Shown here: positions 43,402 to 52,958 of the stretch, piece after piece
Layout: each line of letters begins with the position of its first letter
Numbering within the stretch: the stretch's first letter is position 1
The notes under the pieces: generated by a model
Database searches by the model: none
What the model was told of the DNA's origin: nothing
Seen by the model: the letters and a program-made list of their open reading frames with translations, nothing else
Source of the DNA: Haloferax sp046557615
Lineage (GTDB): Archaea > Halobacteriota > Halobacteria > Halobacteriales > Haloferacaceae
Reading direction: 5' to 3'
Assembly (NCBI RefSeq): GCF_046557615.1
Contig: NZ_JBKIII010000001.1
Location: 496,001 to 560,000 of the forward strand
Length of the DNA: 64,000 bases
Translations under genes and position numbers: made by a program

Positions 43402-44492
43402 GTACGGCAGTCTCCGATGGAACGACTCGTGCAGTCGTCGTCGACGACTCGCGCTTCATGCGGACGCTGATTCGCACCCTCCTCGAAGATAGTGCCGTCG
43501 AGGTGGTCGCCGAGGCCGGAAACGGCAACGAGGCCATTGAGGTAGTCAGCGAACACCAACCGGACGTCGTCACGATGGACATCGAGATGCCCGAGATGAA
43601 CGGGCTGGATGCCGTCGAAGGCATCATGAAGCAGTGTCCGACGCCGGTTCTCATGCTCTCGGCACACGCCGAAGAGGATGCAGATGTGACGTTCGAAGCA
43701 CTCGACCGCGGTGCTGTCGATTTCGTCACGAAACCCGGTGGCGAAGTGACCTCCGAGATGCCACGTGTCAAGCGTGAACTCGTCGAGAAACTTCGGTCTG
43801 CGGCGGCAGTCGATCTGTCGAAGACGCGCGGTCGGTCACGACCTACGCCGTCGAGTCGCGCCCGTACGAAGCCGAAACCGACCACCCAAAAACCGGAATC
43901 GAACGACTCGATTGTCGAGGGTTCGACGCTAATCGTCGGTGCATCGACGGGCGGCCCGAACGTCGTCGAACGCGTGTTGGCCGCGCTCCCCGCCGATGCA
44001 GGACTTCGTGTACTCGTCATCCAACACATGCCGAAGGGCTTTACCAAGCGGTTCGCCGCTCGGTTGGATGCACGCTGTGAGTACGACGTCAAAGAGGCCT
44101 CCGACGGCGAACGACTCGGCCCCGGACAGATTCGTGTCGCCCCCGGTGGGTCGCACTTGCTCGTCACTGGCGACCGGGCTGGACACCTTCGGCTCGCACT
44201 TTCGGACGACGAACCGCTGCACGGCGTCAAACCAGCAATCGACCTCACGATGGCATCCGCCGCAGAGGTCGTCAAAAAGCCGCTCGCGGGCATTCTCTTG
44301 ACCGGAATGGGCCGCGACGGCGTCGAAGGGATGACGCGAATCAGCAGCGCGGGTGGGTACACCGTTGCACAGGACGAGAAAACATCAGCTATCTTTGGAA
44401 TGCCCAAGCGGGCTATCGAAGCCGGGTGCGTCGATGCGATTGCACCTGACGGCAGCATCACCGAAGAAGCACTTCGCGGACTCAATTCCTGA
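43398..44492 (+). CDS. cheB: Protein-glutamate methylesterase/response regulator CheB
   Basis: 364 residues. Receiver domain at 1-120 with phospho-acceptor Asp in DVVTMDIEMPEMNGLDAVEG and Lys in VDFVTKPGG. A Ser/Arg/Thr-rich linker (about 140-165) leads to the methylesterase domain with the catalytic Ser in IVGASTGGPN, His in VIQHMPKGFTKRF and Asp in LLTGMGRDGVEGM. It removes methyl groups from chemoreceptor glutamates for adaptation and may deamidate receptors. It shares an ATGA with the small upstream ORF and is followed by cheA after two bases. Confidence 0.97.
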   Translation: MSTAVSDGTTRAVVVDDSRFMRTLIRTLLEDSAVEVVAEAGNGNEAIEVVSEHQPDVVTMDIEMPEMNGLDAVEGIMKQCPTPVLMLSAHAEEDADVTFEALDRGAVDFVTKPGGEVTSEMPRVKRELVEKLRSAAAVDLSKTRGRSRPTPSSRARTKPKPTTQKPESNDSIVEGSTLIVGASTGGPNVVERVLAALPADAGLRVLVIQHMPKGFTKRFAARLDARCEYDVKEASDGERLGPGQIRVAPGGSHLLVTGDRAGHLRLALSDDEPLHGVKPAIDLTMASAAEVVKKPLAGILLTGMGRDGVEGMTRISSAGGYTVAQDEKTSAIFGMPKRAIEAGCVDAIAPDGSITEEALRGLNS

Positions 44493-44494
44493 CC

Positions 44495-46624
44495 ATGGAC
44501 GAAGAACTCTACCAGGCATTCATCACCGAAAGCGAAGAGAGCATCACCCAGTTGAACAACTCCCTCCTGTCACTCGAATCCAACCCGGAGGACACCGACG
44601 CAATCGACGATATCTTCCGACAGGCGCACACCCTCAAAGGCAACTTCGGTGCGATGGGATTCGACAACGCCGCGACGGTGGCACACGCCGTCGAAGACTT
44701 GCTCGACGAGATTCGACATGGACGGCTCGACGTCACCGCCGAGCGGATGGACCTCGTCTTCGATGGGATGGACCTCATCGTCGAGATTCTCCACGAAATC
44801 GAAGCGAACGGCGAGTCCTCGACCGATCCGACCGAGACGGTCGAAGAGATTCGGGCCGCCGTCGAAGCAGAGGACACAACGGGAAACTCGAAACAGGCGA
44901 CGACTGAGGACGAAGAATCCGACGCGTTCGATTTGGACTCCCTCGTCGCCGAGAGTGTCGCCCTCGATACTGTCGAATCCGACCTCGTACACGCTCGCGT
45001 CCGACTCGATACGGGTCAAATGAAAGGAGTTGACGCAGGCATCTTCCTCAGCAGTATCCCCGAGGAACTCGACCTCGTTGGGACCAACCCACCGCGAGAC
45101 GAAATCGAAGCGGGCGAGTTCGGTGCCGATATCCACCTGTTCGTCGCCGGACGCACCCCCAACGAAGTGGCATCCGAACTGTCTGGTCTGTGGAAAGTGA
45201 GCGAGGTCGAAACGACGGACGTCTCTCACATGCTCGATACCGATATCGACGCTGCCGACTCACAAGCGCCCGCTGACGAGTCGAGTGACGAACTCGCCGA
45301 GAGCGACGAGGCCGAACTCGAAGTCGAAGCGACGGCCGCCGAGAGCGAAGAGAGTGCAGGTGCAGATGAGTCCGAATCGGACGACGAAGGTGCCAAGGAG
45401 GCCCAGTCGATTCAGGCGGTCAAGTCCGTCCGCGTCGACGTGGACCAACTGGACGAACTCCACGAACTCGTCGAACAACTGGTGACGAGTCGTATCAAAC
45501 TCCGAAACGCCATCGACGAGGAGAAACACACCGCACTCGACAGTCTCGACGAACTCGACAAGATATCGTCGAACCTCCAGAACACGGTCATGGATATGCG
45601 GTTGATTCCGCTGAAGAAGGTGTTCGACAAGTTCCCCCGTCTCGTTCGTGACCTCGCTCGCCAACAGGACAAGCGAATCTCGTTCAAAGTCGAGGGCGCG
45701 GACATCGAACTCGACCGAACGATTCTCGACGAGATTTCGGACCCCCTCATGCACGTGCTTCGAAACGCCGTTGACCACGGCATCGAATCACCCGACGAGC
45801 GTGAGGCAAACGGCAAGTCTCGGACGGGAACCATCAAACTCTCCGCACAGCGCCAACACGACACGGTCATCATCACCGTCGAAGACAACGGTGGCGGCAT
45901 CAACGCTGACGCCGTTCGTGCGAAAGCCATCTCGAAAGGCGTGGCGACGAAGAGCGAACTCGAAGACATGCCCGATTCGGAAGTCTTCGACTACATCTTC
46001 CATCCCGGCTTTTCGACCAACGACGAGATTACCGACGTGTCCGGTCGCGGTGTCGGCATGGACGTGGTGAAGACCACCGTCGAGTCGCTCGATGGCGCAG
46101 TCTCCGTCGAGAGCGAGCCCGGCGAGGGGACGACGTTCAACATCCGACTGCCAGTGTCGGTGGCGATTATCAAAGTCCTCTTCGTGCAGGTCGATGACCG
46201 CGAGTTCGGCGTTCCCATCAAGTACATCGACGAGATTGGCCGCCGTGACCGCGTTCAGACCGTCAACGGGACAGAGGTCATCGTCCACGAAGACACCATC
46301 TTCCCGCTCATTCGACTCCGTAACGCCCTCGATATCGACTCCGAAAAACCCGACGAGGGAATGGTCGTCCGTATCCGCCCAGAAGACAGACAGATTGCGC
46401 TCCACTGCGACGGCGTGACGAAGCAAGAAGAAGTCGTCGTGACGCCCCTCCAAGGCCCACTCTCCGGTGCTGGTGGCCTCTCTGGGACTGCCGTCATTGG
46501 CGATGGAAACGTCATCCCGATTCTGGACGTGTCCACGCTCGAACTCCCCGATGGTGGAAAGCAAGCCATGCGCGATTTCGACCCGGCCCAGCTTCCGAGT
46601 TCGACCGAGGAGGCAGCAGACTGA
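44495..46624 (+). CDS. cheA: Chemotaxis histidine kinase CheA
   Basis: 709 residues. P1 phosphotransfer domain at 1-120 with the phospho-His H45 in RQAHTLKGNFGAMGF. A CheY-binding-like region lies at about 150-250, then a long acidic Ser/Glu/Asp-rich linker (about 250-305). Dimerisation helices (residue ~310-370) precede the kinase with N-box MHVLRNAVDHGIE, G1 VEDNGGGIN and G2 DVSGRGVGMDVV. The C-terminal CheW-like domain starts LFVQVDDREFGVPIKYIDEI. It phosphorylates CheY and CheB in response to receptors. Its stop overlaps cheR by 1 base. Confidence 0.97.
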   Translation: MDEELYQAFITESEESITQLNNSLLSLESNPEDTDAIDDIFRQAHTLKGNFGAMGFDNAATVAHAVEDLLDEIRHGRLDVTAERMDLVFDGMDLIVEILHEIEANGESSTDPTETVEEIRAAVEAEDTTGNSKQATTEDEESDAFDLDSLVAESVALDTVESDLVHARVRLDTGQMKGVDAGIFLSSIPEELDLVGTNPPRDEIEAGEFGADIHLFVAGRTPNEVASELSGLWKVSEVETTDVSHMLDTDIDAADSQAPADESSDELAESDEAELEVEATAAESEESAGADESESDDEGAKEAQSIQAVKSVRVDVDQLDELHELVEQLVTSRIKLRNAIDEEKHTALDSLDELDKISSNLQNTVMDMRLIPLKKVFDKFPRLVRDLARQQDKRISFKVEGADIELDRTILDEISDPLMHVLRNAVDHGIESPDEREANGKSRTGTIKLSAQRQHDTVIITVEDNGGGINADAVRAKAISKGVATKSELEDMPDSEVFDYIFHPGFSTNDEITDVSGRGVGMDVVKTTVESLDGAVSVESEPGEGTTFNIRLPVSVAIIKVLFVQVDDREFGVPIKYIDEIGRRDRVQTVNGTEVIVHEDTIFPLIRLRNALDIDSEKPDEGMVVRIRPEDRQIALHCDGVTKQEEVVVTPLQGPLSGAGGLSGTAVIGDGNVIPILDVSTLELPDGGKQAMRDFDPAQLPSSTEEAAD

Positions 46625-47466
46625 TGGTCACCTCACCGAAACAGGACCAGACATTCACGAGGTTGCTCAGCTACATCGAATCGTCGCTGGCGTTCGCAAC
46701 GAGTTCGTACAACGACGCCTACCTCGACCGGCGAATATCCGCTCGGATGCGACGCCGACGTGTCGATGACTACGACGAGTATCAGGCACTCCTCGAAGAA
46801 GATGAAGAAGAACAGCAAGCCCTCCTCGATGCGCTCTCTGTGAACGTGACGAGCTTTTTCCGTAATCCCGAGGTCTGGGAAGCACTCCGTGAAGTCCTTC
46901 GCGATTTGAGTGCGAACGGGACGCGAAGAGACCCGATTAAAATTTGGAGTGCTGCTTGTTCTGACGGGCGCGAGGCCTACTCGCTCGCCATGCTCGCTCA
47001 CGACGATGACCGCGTTGACGAACGACGTATCGAAATCGTCGGGACCGACATCAAACGCGAGATACTGCGTGCGGCTCGCAAGGGAGAGTACCGCGCCTCT
47101 GAAACGAACGATATCGAAGAGCAACTCGAACCGATTGGTCGCTGGGAGCGATTCGTCGAGCAAGACGAGAACCGCTTCCGCGTCAAAGACCGCCTCAAGG
47201 ACATGGTTCGATTCAAGCGGCGTGACCTCATCCGTGAGAACCCACCGGGAACGTTCGACCTTGTCGTCTGCCGGAACCTATTCATCTACATCAACGCTGA
47301 TTCGAAACGTGCAGTGTTCGAGTCGCTTGGGTCTGCTCTCGAAGACGACGGCTACCTGACGATTGGGATGACCGAGACGATTCCACCGTCGTGCCGGGAC
47401 CAGTTCGAACCGGTCGAAAAACGGCTTCGAATCTACCAAGGAACAGCTACTGCCGCACGGAGGTGA
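46624..47466 (+). CDS. cheR: Chemotaxis protein methyltransferase CheR
   Basis: 280 residues. N-terminal helical domain with NDAYLDRRISARMRRRRV; SAM-binding Rossmann domain with IKIWSAACSDGREAYSLAML, IVGTDIKREILRAARKGEY and FDLVVCRNLFIYINADSK. It methylates receptor glutamates using S-adenosylmethionine, opposing CheB. The ATG overlaps the cheA stop (TGATG). Confidence 0.95.
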   Translation: MVTSPKQDQTFTRLLSYIESSLAFATSSYNDAYLDRRISARMRRRRVDDYDEYQALLEEDEEEQQALLDALSVNVTSFFRNPEVWEALREVLRDLSANGTRRDPIKIWSAACSDGREAYSLAMLAHDDDRVDERRIEIVGTDIKREILRAARKGEYRASETNDIEEQLEPIGRWERFVEQDENRFRVKDRLKDMVRFKRRDLIRENPPGTFDLVVCRNLFIYINADSKRAVFESLGSALEDDGYLTIGMTETIPPSCRDQFEPVEKRLRIYQGTATAARR

Positions 47467-47469
47467 CCG

Positions 47470-48336
47470 ATGAAACCCGGTGAACAGAAACTCGGCGATA
47501 CGCGTGGCCGCTTCCTCCAAGTCGTGAAAAACGGTCGTGAACTTCACGACGTCGACTGGACGAGCGGCCGCATTCTCCTCTCGAACAAACGCCTGGTCCT
47601 CGCCGGAACGGCCGGGAAGCGAACGATTCTATTGGACGATGTCGAATCGCTCGGTGGCCGTTTCGACGTGAACCAGCGCATCGCAACCGTCTCCGACTAC
47701 TTCAGTATCCACATCCCCAGCGGTGTCGTTCTCCTCGCACCAGTCGATTACGAAGAGTTCGAGACGGACTTCTTCGGCGCACTGTTGAACACCGAGCGCT
47801 TCCTTGCACGACATCCCGCTGTTGCCGGTGGTGTCGTCCAAAACACCGAGTGGGAACAGTCCCGTCTCAAAGTCGAAGAAGAGGCCGTAAGTATGGCGAC
47901 AGTCAGCGGGAAGTTCGTCGAAATCCGCCTCGACGACATCGGCGACATCAAGACCGGCGAACGGACGATTATCGAAGAGGTTCGAAACGTCATCGAAGTC
48001 GAACACTCCGACGACGAAGGGACGAGTCTCCAGACGTACATTTCAGGGCCAAAGCGTGCGATAACGTTCCTCCACTCCTTGCTTCGTGAAGGAGAAGAAC
48101 TCTCCGAGACGTCTATCGAACTCAGCGAAACCGACAAGCAGGTTCTCACGGCACTCTACTCCGGTGTCGAACCGTTCGACATTCCCGGCTTTTTGGGAAT
48201 CGACGTCGAAAAAGTCGAGGCGCTGTTTCAGCGACTCATCGACCACAACGTCGTCGAAGAGATTCGCGTCCGGCGCGAGGTTCGACTCAACGCCCGTGGC
48301 CGAAGTATCGCCTCCGACGCGATCGAACAGCAGTAG
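47470..48336 (+). CDS. cheF1: Taxis protein CheF (first copy)
   Basis: 288 residues, starting three bases after cheR with GGAGG about five bases before the ATG. The N-terminus GEQKLGDTRGRFLQVVKNGR and the internal RILLSNKRLVLAGTAGKRTI match the archaeal CheF (DUF439) family. The C-terminal 80 residues form a winged-helix region (LSETDKQVLTALYSGVEPFD). In Halobacterium, CheF proteins bind CheY, CheD and CheC and connect them to the archaellum motor. A divergent paralog lies face-to-face downstream. Confidence 0.92.
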   Translation: MKPGEQKLGDTRGRFLQVVKNGRELHDVDWTSGRILLSNKRLVLAGTAGKRTILLDDVESLGGRFDVNQRIATVSDYFSIHIPSGVVLLAPVDYEEFETDFFGALLNTERFLARHPAVAGGVVQNTEWEQSRLKVEEEAVSMATVSGKFVEIRLDDIGDIKTGERTIIEEVRNVIEVEHSDDEGTSLQTYISGPKRAITFLHSLLREGEELSETSIELSETDKQVLTALYSGVEPFDIPGFLGIDVEKVEALFQRLIDHNVVEEIRVRREVRLNARGRSIASDAIEQQ

Positions 48337-48444
48337 TCTTTCTTTCAGCTTTCGCTCGAAGTAGACCCGACAGCACCTGCTCTCGAACACGGATTGGCAC
48401 GAATAGAAGAAGAGAACGAACGATTAGGTGGAGCGTGGCGAACG

Positions 48445-49551
48445 TTAGACGTTGACGTCTTCGATTTCTTCGTTCACGACGAACCGGCCTTGCGGTGTCA
48501 AGGAAGTCGGCAGCGTCTCGTCGCCGATGAGGCCTTCGTCGTTGAGCGTCTCTAACTCGGCGTCGAGAACTTCTTGTTCGACACCGAGAAGTTCGCTGAA
48601 GTCCACTTCGGCGGCCATCTCTCCGGCGGAGTAGAGACCGACGAGGACTTCGAGACCCTGTTCTGTGACTTCGATGTTGCGCACGTCGGATTTGATCCAG
48701 TGGTAGACCAGTCTGAGGTACCGACCGAGGATGTTCATCTTCCGACGTGAATCGAGCGAAATCTCCGACGTAACGGTTTGTCCCTGCTCGACGTGCTGGA
48801 CGGAGAGGACGAGTTGCTTCTGCTCGTCTGTCGTCCGTTCGAGTACCTCGAAGAAGATGACACTCGCCAAGTCGATGTGGAACGGTTCGCCGTTTTCGGT
48901 GAGCGGGCCATCGTCGTCAGGGAACGTCACCGCTTCGTAGTCGAGGTGGAGACCGGACCGGTGTCGCTCGGTGTTCATCACACGGCCACCGACCCGGGCA
49001 GGATGCTTTACCGTCGCTTGCGACCCGTTGAGTGCCGCACGGAACAAGTAGAGTGAGAACTTCTCGATGGTCTCGCGGTCGCCGCCGATGACAGTCGTCC
49101 GGCGCGTGCGACCAGTGATGTAGCCGACCATCACAGTGTAGTCGAAGAACTCTTCGACTTCCGGCGGAACCTGCCCGACTGCGATATCGAACACTGACGT
49201 GATTGGGATGGCGGTCTTCGACTGCCCGGTTGCGAGGATAAGTCGCTGTTGGCTCATCAAGACGCGGCCTTTGACCGGTTCGAAGGCCGTGCTGCCTCCC
49301 GCGACGAAACTTGCAACGAAATCGACGACGATAGCCTCGCCCTTCGAAGTCTTTCGGATGCGTGACTGGCGCTCCCTTTCGGCCTGTGACTCACCCGCAC
49401 CGGGTTCTGGCTCTTCTTTTTGTCGCCGGTATGCTTGCAATAGCTCGGCTTTCGCAACGTCGCCACCTTCGACCGCGTTCGAGCGGGCATTGGTGACGAT
49501 ATCAGCGTCGTCTGCAGACTGTCCTCCGGGTTGCTGTGTGTCCTCAGTCAT
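48445..49551 (-). CDS. cheF2: Taxis protein CheF (second copy)
   Basis: 368 residues. An acidic, Gln/Ser/Glu-rich lead of about 70 residues is followed by the CheF core: KGEAIVVDFVASFVAGGSTA, GRVLMSQQRLILATGQSKTA, and a C-terminal winged-helix (VTEQGLEVLVGLYSAGEMAA). It overlaps arlJ by 4 bases (ATGA) as the last gene of the archaellum operon. It is longer and quite different from CheF1, which suggests separate roles: one copy coded with the chemotaxis genes, the other with the motor. Confidence 0.9.
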   Translation of the reverse strand: MTEDTQQPGGQSADDADIVTNARSNAVEGGDVAKAELLQAYRRQKEEPEPGAGESQAERERQSRIRKTSKGEAIVVDFVASFVAGGSTAFEPVKGRVLMSQQRLILATGQSKTAIPITSVFDIAVGQVPPEVEEFFDYTVMVGYITGRTRRTTVIGGDRETIEKFSLYLFRAALNGSQATVKHPARVGGRVMNTERHRSGLHLDYEAVTFPDDDGPLTENGEPFHIDLASVIFFEVLERTTDEQKQLVLSVQHVEQGQTVTSEISLDSRRKMNILGRYLRLVYHWIKSDVRNIEVTEQGLEVLVGLYSAGEMAAEVDFSELLGVEQEVLDAELETLNDEGLIGDETLPTSLTPQGRFVVNEEIEDVNV

Positions 49552-51290
49552 ATGCTAATCAGAGCTCCCGCGAGCGACGAGGTGGCGACTGCCATCATCG
49601 AACCCACCCAAACGAGTACAACGAAGTGGAGATAGGCGTTCGCCTTGTGGCCCCCGTCAACCATTCGAATCATAAGCGACGAAAGGAGGGCGTTAAACAG
49701 GATGATAAGACTCAGCATGTATTCGATGAGCGGCACGTCGTAGACACCCGCGTAGATGAGCGTCCCGAACTGGAGGCTGTCGAGGTTCATCTGCGTCGAG
49801 AACGTCGCAAGGATTTCGACGACTTCCAGACCGATGAAGAACGCAAACGATGCAGAGGCAGTAATCCCGTAGAGGACACCGATGAGCGTCACCGTCGACT
49901 GTTTGCGCTGTTGGCGGAGCTTGATAATCTCGTTCATGTTCCGACTGATGAGTTCACCGAGTTGTTTCGGGCGGCCACCCATCGACCGACCGGCATTGTA
50001 CATCTCACTGAACTTCTGAATCAGGTACGACCCGGATTCGGCACTGAAGAAGAACCACGAACGGTCGGGGTCGAGGCGCATCCGAAGACGGGTGTGAAGG
50101 CGGTCGATTTCGCGCGAGAGGTTGCCGAAGTCCTTCTTTCGAAGCGTCTCCAGCACGTCGGTCGTCGTACTCTGCTTTGCCGTCTCGGAGGCCCCGAGTG
50201 CGCGAATGAAGCCAGGGTACTCCTCGTCGCGTTCGTCAATCTTCTTTTCCTGACGACGCGCGACGACACCGGGAACTGCAAGCGGCGTCAGCGGCGTCGC
50301 AAGGAGCAACGGAACCGGGATGTCGAGCATGATGGGTCGCATGAGTTCGCCGACGAACGTCACGTTGAACGTCCCCAGTGCCAGGAGGACGACCATCACG
50401 ACAGAGAGACCAACTGCACCGTACAGCGTGATGTCGATTTGCCGGTCTGCCTTCGTCCGGTACTCTCGTTGCTGGTACCACAGCGGGTCGTACGGCGACA
50501 TCGTCCGAATGACGAAGTAGAACCCCAACTGCACGAAGACGAACAACACGATGACCGCTGCAATCGTCATCGTCGCGTCCGTGCCGGTGAGAATTGGCAA
50601 CACGATGGCGTTGATGATTGCGAACGTCATCGAGAGAATCATCGAGAGGTACAGGTCTTTCATGACCTCGAGGTTCCCGAGCGCACTCTCGTACACCGTG
50701 ATGTACTTTTGAATCATCGCCGTCTGCTCTCCGAGCAGGAAGTCGTCGATGCTCTGTCCGGCGTTGATTGCGTATGCGAGACGGTCGAGGAAGTCTGAAA
50801 GCGGCTTCGAGGGAACCTCGCGTGCGCGACGCACACATGCGTCGTCGAGCGACTGGTTCCACGCATCGACGAGTTGGACGATGCGTCGCATCTCGATTGC
50901 CAACTCACCGTACTCCTCTTCACGCGAGAGCGTGCGGAAGACGGCCACACGGTCGATGTTCGTCGTCGAGAGAACCGTCATGTGCGTGATGAGCAAGTGG
51001 AGTTGGTTTTCGAGGCCGCGACGCGTCTGCTCGACGAGCAGACGCGGGTAGAGGACTGCGGCACCGAGTAACAACACCCCAAGTAAGAAAACCGGGATGC
51101 GGACGAGGACGGGGAGTGGAAGCGCAATCGCGCCGACAACCGAGAGTATGAAAACCACGATTGCCGGGCCAAGCACCAACAGCAGATACCGAGGCAACTC
51201 CATCGGCATCTTCTCGTACGACTCGACGACATCGTTGAAGAAGTCTCGAACCTGAACCGCTTGTACCGTTGTGCTGGCCTCCCCACTCAT
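49548..51290 (-). CDS. arlJ: Archaellum platform membrane protein ArlJ (FlaJ)
   Basis: 580 residues. Two T2SF/GspF-like cytoplasmic domains (for example REEEYGELAIEMRRIVQLVD and KKDFGNLSREIDRLHTRLRM) sit between groups of helices, as in archaellum membrane platforms: LLLVLGPAIVVFILSVVGAI near the start, then pairs in the middle and at the end. It anchors ArlI and carries the rotor-like platform. The stop overlaps cheF2, and its start is 4 bases from arlI. Confidence 0.96.
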   Translation of the reverse strand: MSGEASTTVQAVQVRDFFNDVVESYEKMPMELPRYLLLVLGPAIVVFILSVVGAIALPLPVLVRIPVFLLGVLLLGAAVLYPRLLVEQTRRGLENQLHLLITHMTVLSTTNIDRVAVFRTLSREEEYGELAIEMRRIVQLVDAWNQSLDDACVRRAREVPSKPLSDFLDRLAYAINAGQSIDDFLLGEQTAMIQKYITVYESALGNLEVMKDLYLSMILSMTFAIINAIVLPILTGTDATMTIAAVIVLFVFVQLGFYFVIRTMSPYDPLWYQQREYRTKADRQIDITLYGAVGLSVVMVVLLALGTFNVTFVGELMRPIMLDIPVPLLLATPLTPLAVPGVVARRQEKKIDERDEEYPGFIRALGASETAKQSTTTDVLETLRKKDFGNLSREIDRLHTRLRMRLDPDRSWFFFSAESGSYLIQKFSEMYNAGRSMGGRPKQLGELISRNMNEIIKLRQQRKQSTVTLIGVLYGITASASFAFFIGLEVVEILATFSTQMNLDSLQFGTLIYAGVYDVPLIEYMLSLIILFNALLSSLMIRMVDGGHKANAYLHFVVLVWVGSMMAVATSSLAGALISI

Positions 51291-51293
51291 GAG

Positions 51294-52958
51294 TTACACC
51301 CTCGCCATGTCGAACGGCAGTCCTTCCGTGCCGTCGCGGAAGTAATCCTCGATGAGTTCGTTCACTTCGTGGTAGCCGAGGATGTTCTCTTGGATGGCCC
51401 GGCGAATCAGTTCCGCACGGAACTTGATGTCGTCGTAAATTTTCCGCGTGTCGTCGTATCCGAGCAGCGTTGCGACCTTCTGCTCCATGATAAAGGAGTT
51501 GTTCATCCCCTGGAAGACAATCTCGTCCTGCACAGGGTCCCAGTAGAACACTTCGCGCGTGACGACGCCGCCCATCTCTTTCGAGTACCCCTCGATTTCC
51601 TGGACACTCGTCACACGACGCAGGATGTCGTTTCCACGCTTCACCCGGTTCTGGAACAGTGCGATGTCACAGTTGGACATGAACGTCTCTGGGACGTTGA
51701 TGGGGTCACCGGTGAAACGCTGAATCATCGAAACGATGTCGGACGCGTGGAACGTCAGCATGACCGGGTGACCGGTCTGTGCCGCCTGGAACGCCATCCG
51801 CCCTTCTTCACCACGGACCTCCCCCACGATGATGTAGTCGGGGCGTGAACGCAGTGCGGCCGCAACGAGGTCGAACATGTCCACTTCGGAGTCTGAACCT
51901 CGACCTTCACGCGTGAGGAGTTGCTGCCACGTATCGTGCGGCGGCAACACCTCCGCGGTGTCTTCTGCGGTGTAAATCTTCGAAGACTGCGGGATGAACG
52001 ACAAGATTGCGTTGAGTGTCGTCGTCTTCCCTGATGCCGTCTCACCGACCACGAACACCGTGCGTTCGTTCTCCAGTGCAATCCAGAGGTACGCCGCCAA
52101 CTCGGGCGAGAGCGTCCCCCACTTCGCAATCTGGAAGACCGAAAGCGGCACGTCGTCGCCCTGACGGATGGTGAGCGACGACCCCTTCAGCGACACGTCG
52201 TCGGAGTAGATGATGTTGATACGCGACCCGTCTGGGAGCGTCGAGTCCACGATGGGGTGGGCGTCGGAAACCGGGTCACCAATACGCTCACCCATGTTGC
52301 GAAGCCAGTTGTCGAACTGCTCGTTGTTGTCGAACTCGACACTCGTTTCGAGCAGGCCGAAGGTCCCGTGGTCGACGTCGACCTGGTTGGGACCGATGAC
52401 GTGAATGTCCTCGTTCTCCGGGTCGCGCATGATGGGTTCGAGTGCCCCGAGACCGACGATGTCGCGGACGAGACGGTAGTGAATCTTGTCGTAGACCTCT
52501 TGTGAAACTTCGATACCCGCAACGTCTAGTCGCTTGGCGACTTTCCCGAGCGGGCCTCGGTCTTCACCTTCGATGTGGACGATTTCCGCGAGGAGTTCGT
52601 CGATTCGTTCTTCGTAATCGACGCTCTCTTCCGGTGCGGGTTTCGACACGCTGCGTTCGAGCAACTTGTCTTTGATCCGCATGAAGGTCTCACGCTCGTC
52701 GTCTTCCAACTCCGGTTCGATGGTGTAGTACTTGGTCGTCTCACCGAAATTCCCGTAAATCTGGCAGAACACTGGGCCACCGAGCGAGTAGATGATGTTC
52801 GGACGGCGGGATTCGTAATCACCGGGGTCGTCGACGAGCATCGGGAACTCACCAGTAATCTGCCGGAAGCGCTTGAGGTGGTCACGGAGGTGCGGCCACT
52901 GCATCGCGAGGCGTTTGAGGTCGTCCGAGAGTCGGGCCGACCCGTGGTCCGTCGCCAT
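51294..52958 (-). CDS. arlI: Archaellum motor ATPase ArlI (FlaI)
   Basis: 554 residues. Walker A in FVVGETASGKTTTLNAILSF, Asp-box YTAEDTAEVLPPHDTW, Walker B in DYIIVGEVRGEEGRMAFQAA and His-box AQTGHPVMLTFHASD identify a secretion-type ATPase. The N-terminal 200 residues are the archaeal-specific part. It powers both assembly and rotation. It shares one base with arlH. Confidence 0.97.
   Translation of the reverse strand: MATDHGSARLSDDLKRLAMQWPHLRDHLKRFRQITGEFPMLVDDPGDYESRRPNIIYSLGGPVFCQIYGNFGETTKYYTIEPELEDDERETFMRIKDKLLERSVSKPAPEESVDYEERIDELLAEIVHIEGEDRGPLGKVAKRLDVAGIEVSQEVYDKIHYRLVRDIVGLGALEPIMRDPENEDIHVIGPNQVDVDHGTFGLLETSVEFDNNEQFDNWLRNMGERIGDPVSDAHPIVDSTLPDGSRINIIYSDDVSLKGSSLTIRQGDDVPLSVFQIAKWGTLSPELAAYLWIALENERTVFVVGETASGKTTTLNAILSFIPQSSKIYTAEDTAEVLPPHDTWQQLLTREGRGSDSEVDMFDLVAAALRSRPDYIIVGEVRGEEGRMAFQAAQTGHPVMLTFHASDIVSMIQRFTGDPINVPETFMSNCDIALFQNRVKRGNDILRRVTSVQEIEGYSKEMGGVVTREVFYWDPVQDEIVFQGMNNSFIMEQKVATLLGYDDTRKIYDDIKFRAELIRRAIQENILGYHEVNELIEDYFRDGTEGLPFDMARV

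Noticed and set aside
49536..50798. Plus-strand ORF of 420 codons opposite arlJ
   Set aside because: Antisense to arlJ; Arg/Asp/His-rich, no helices or fold.
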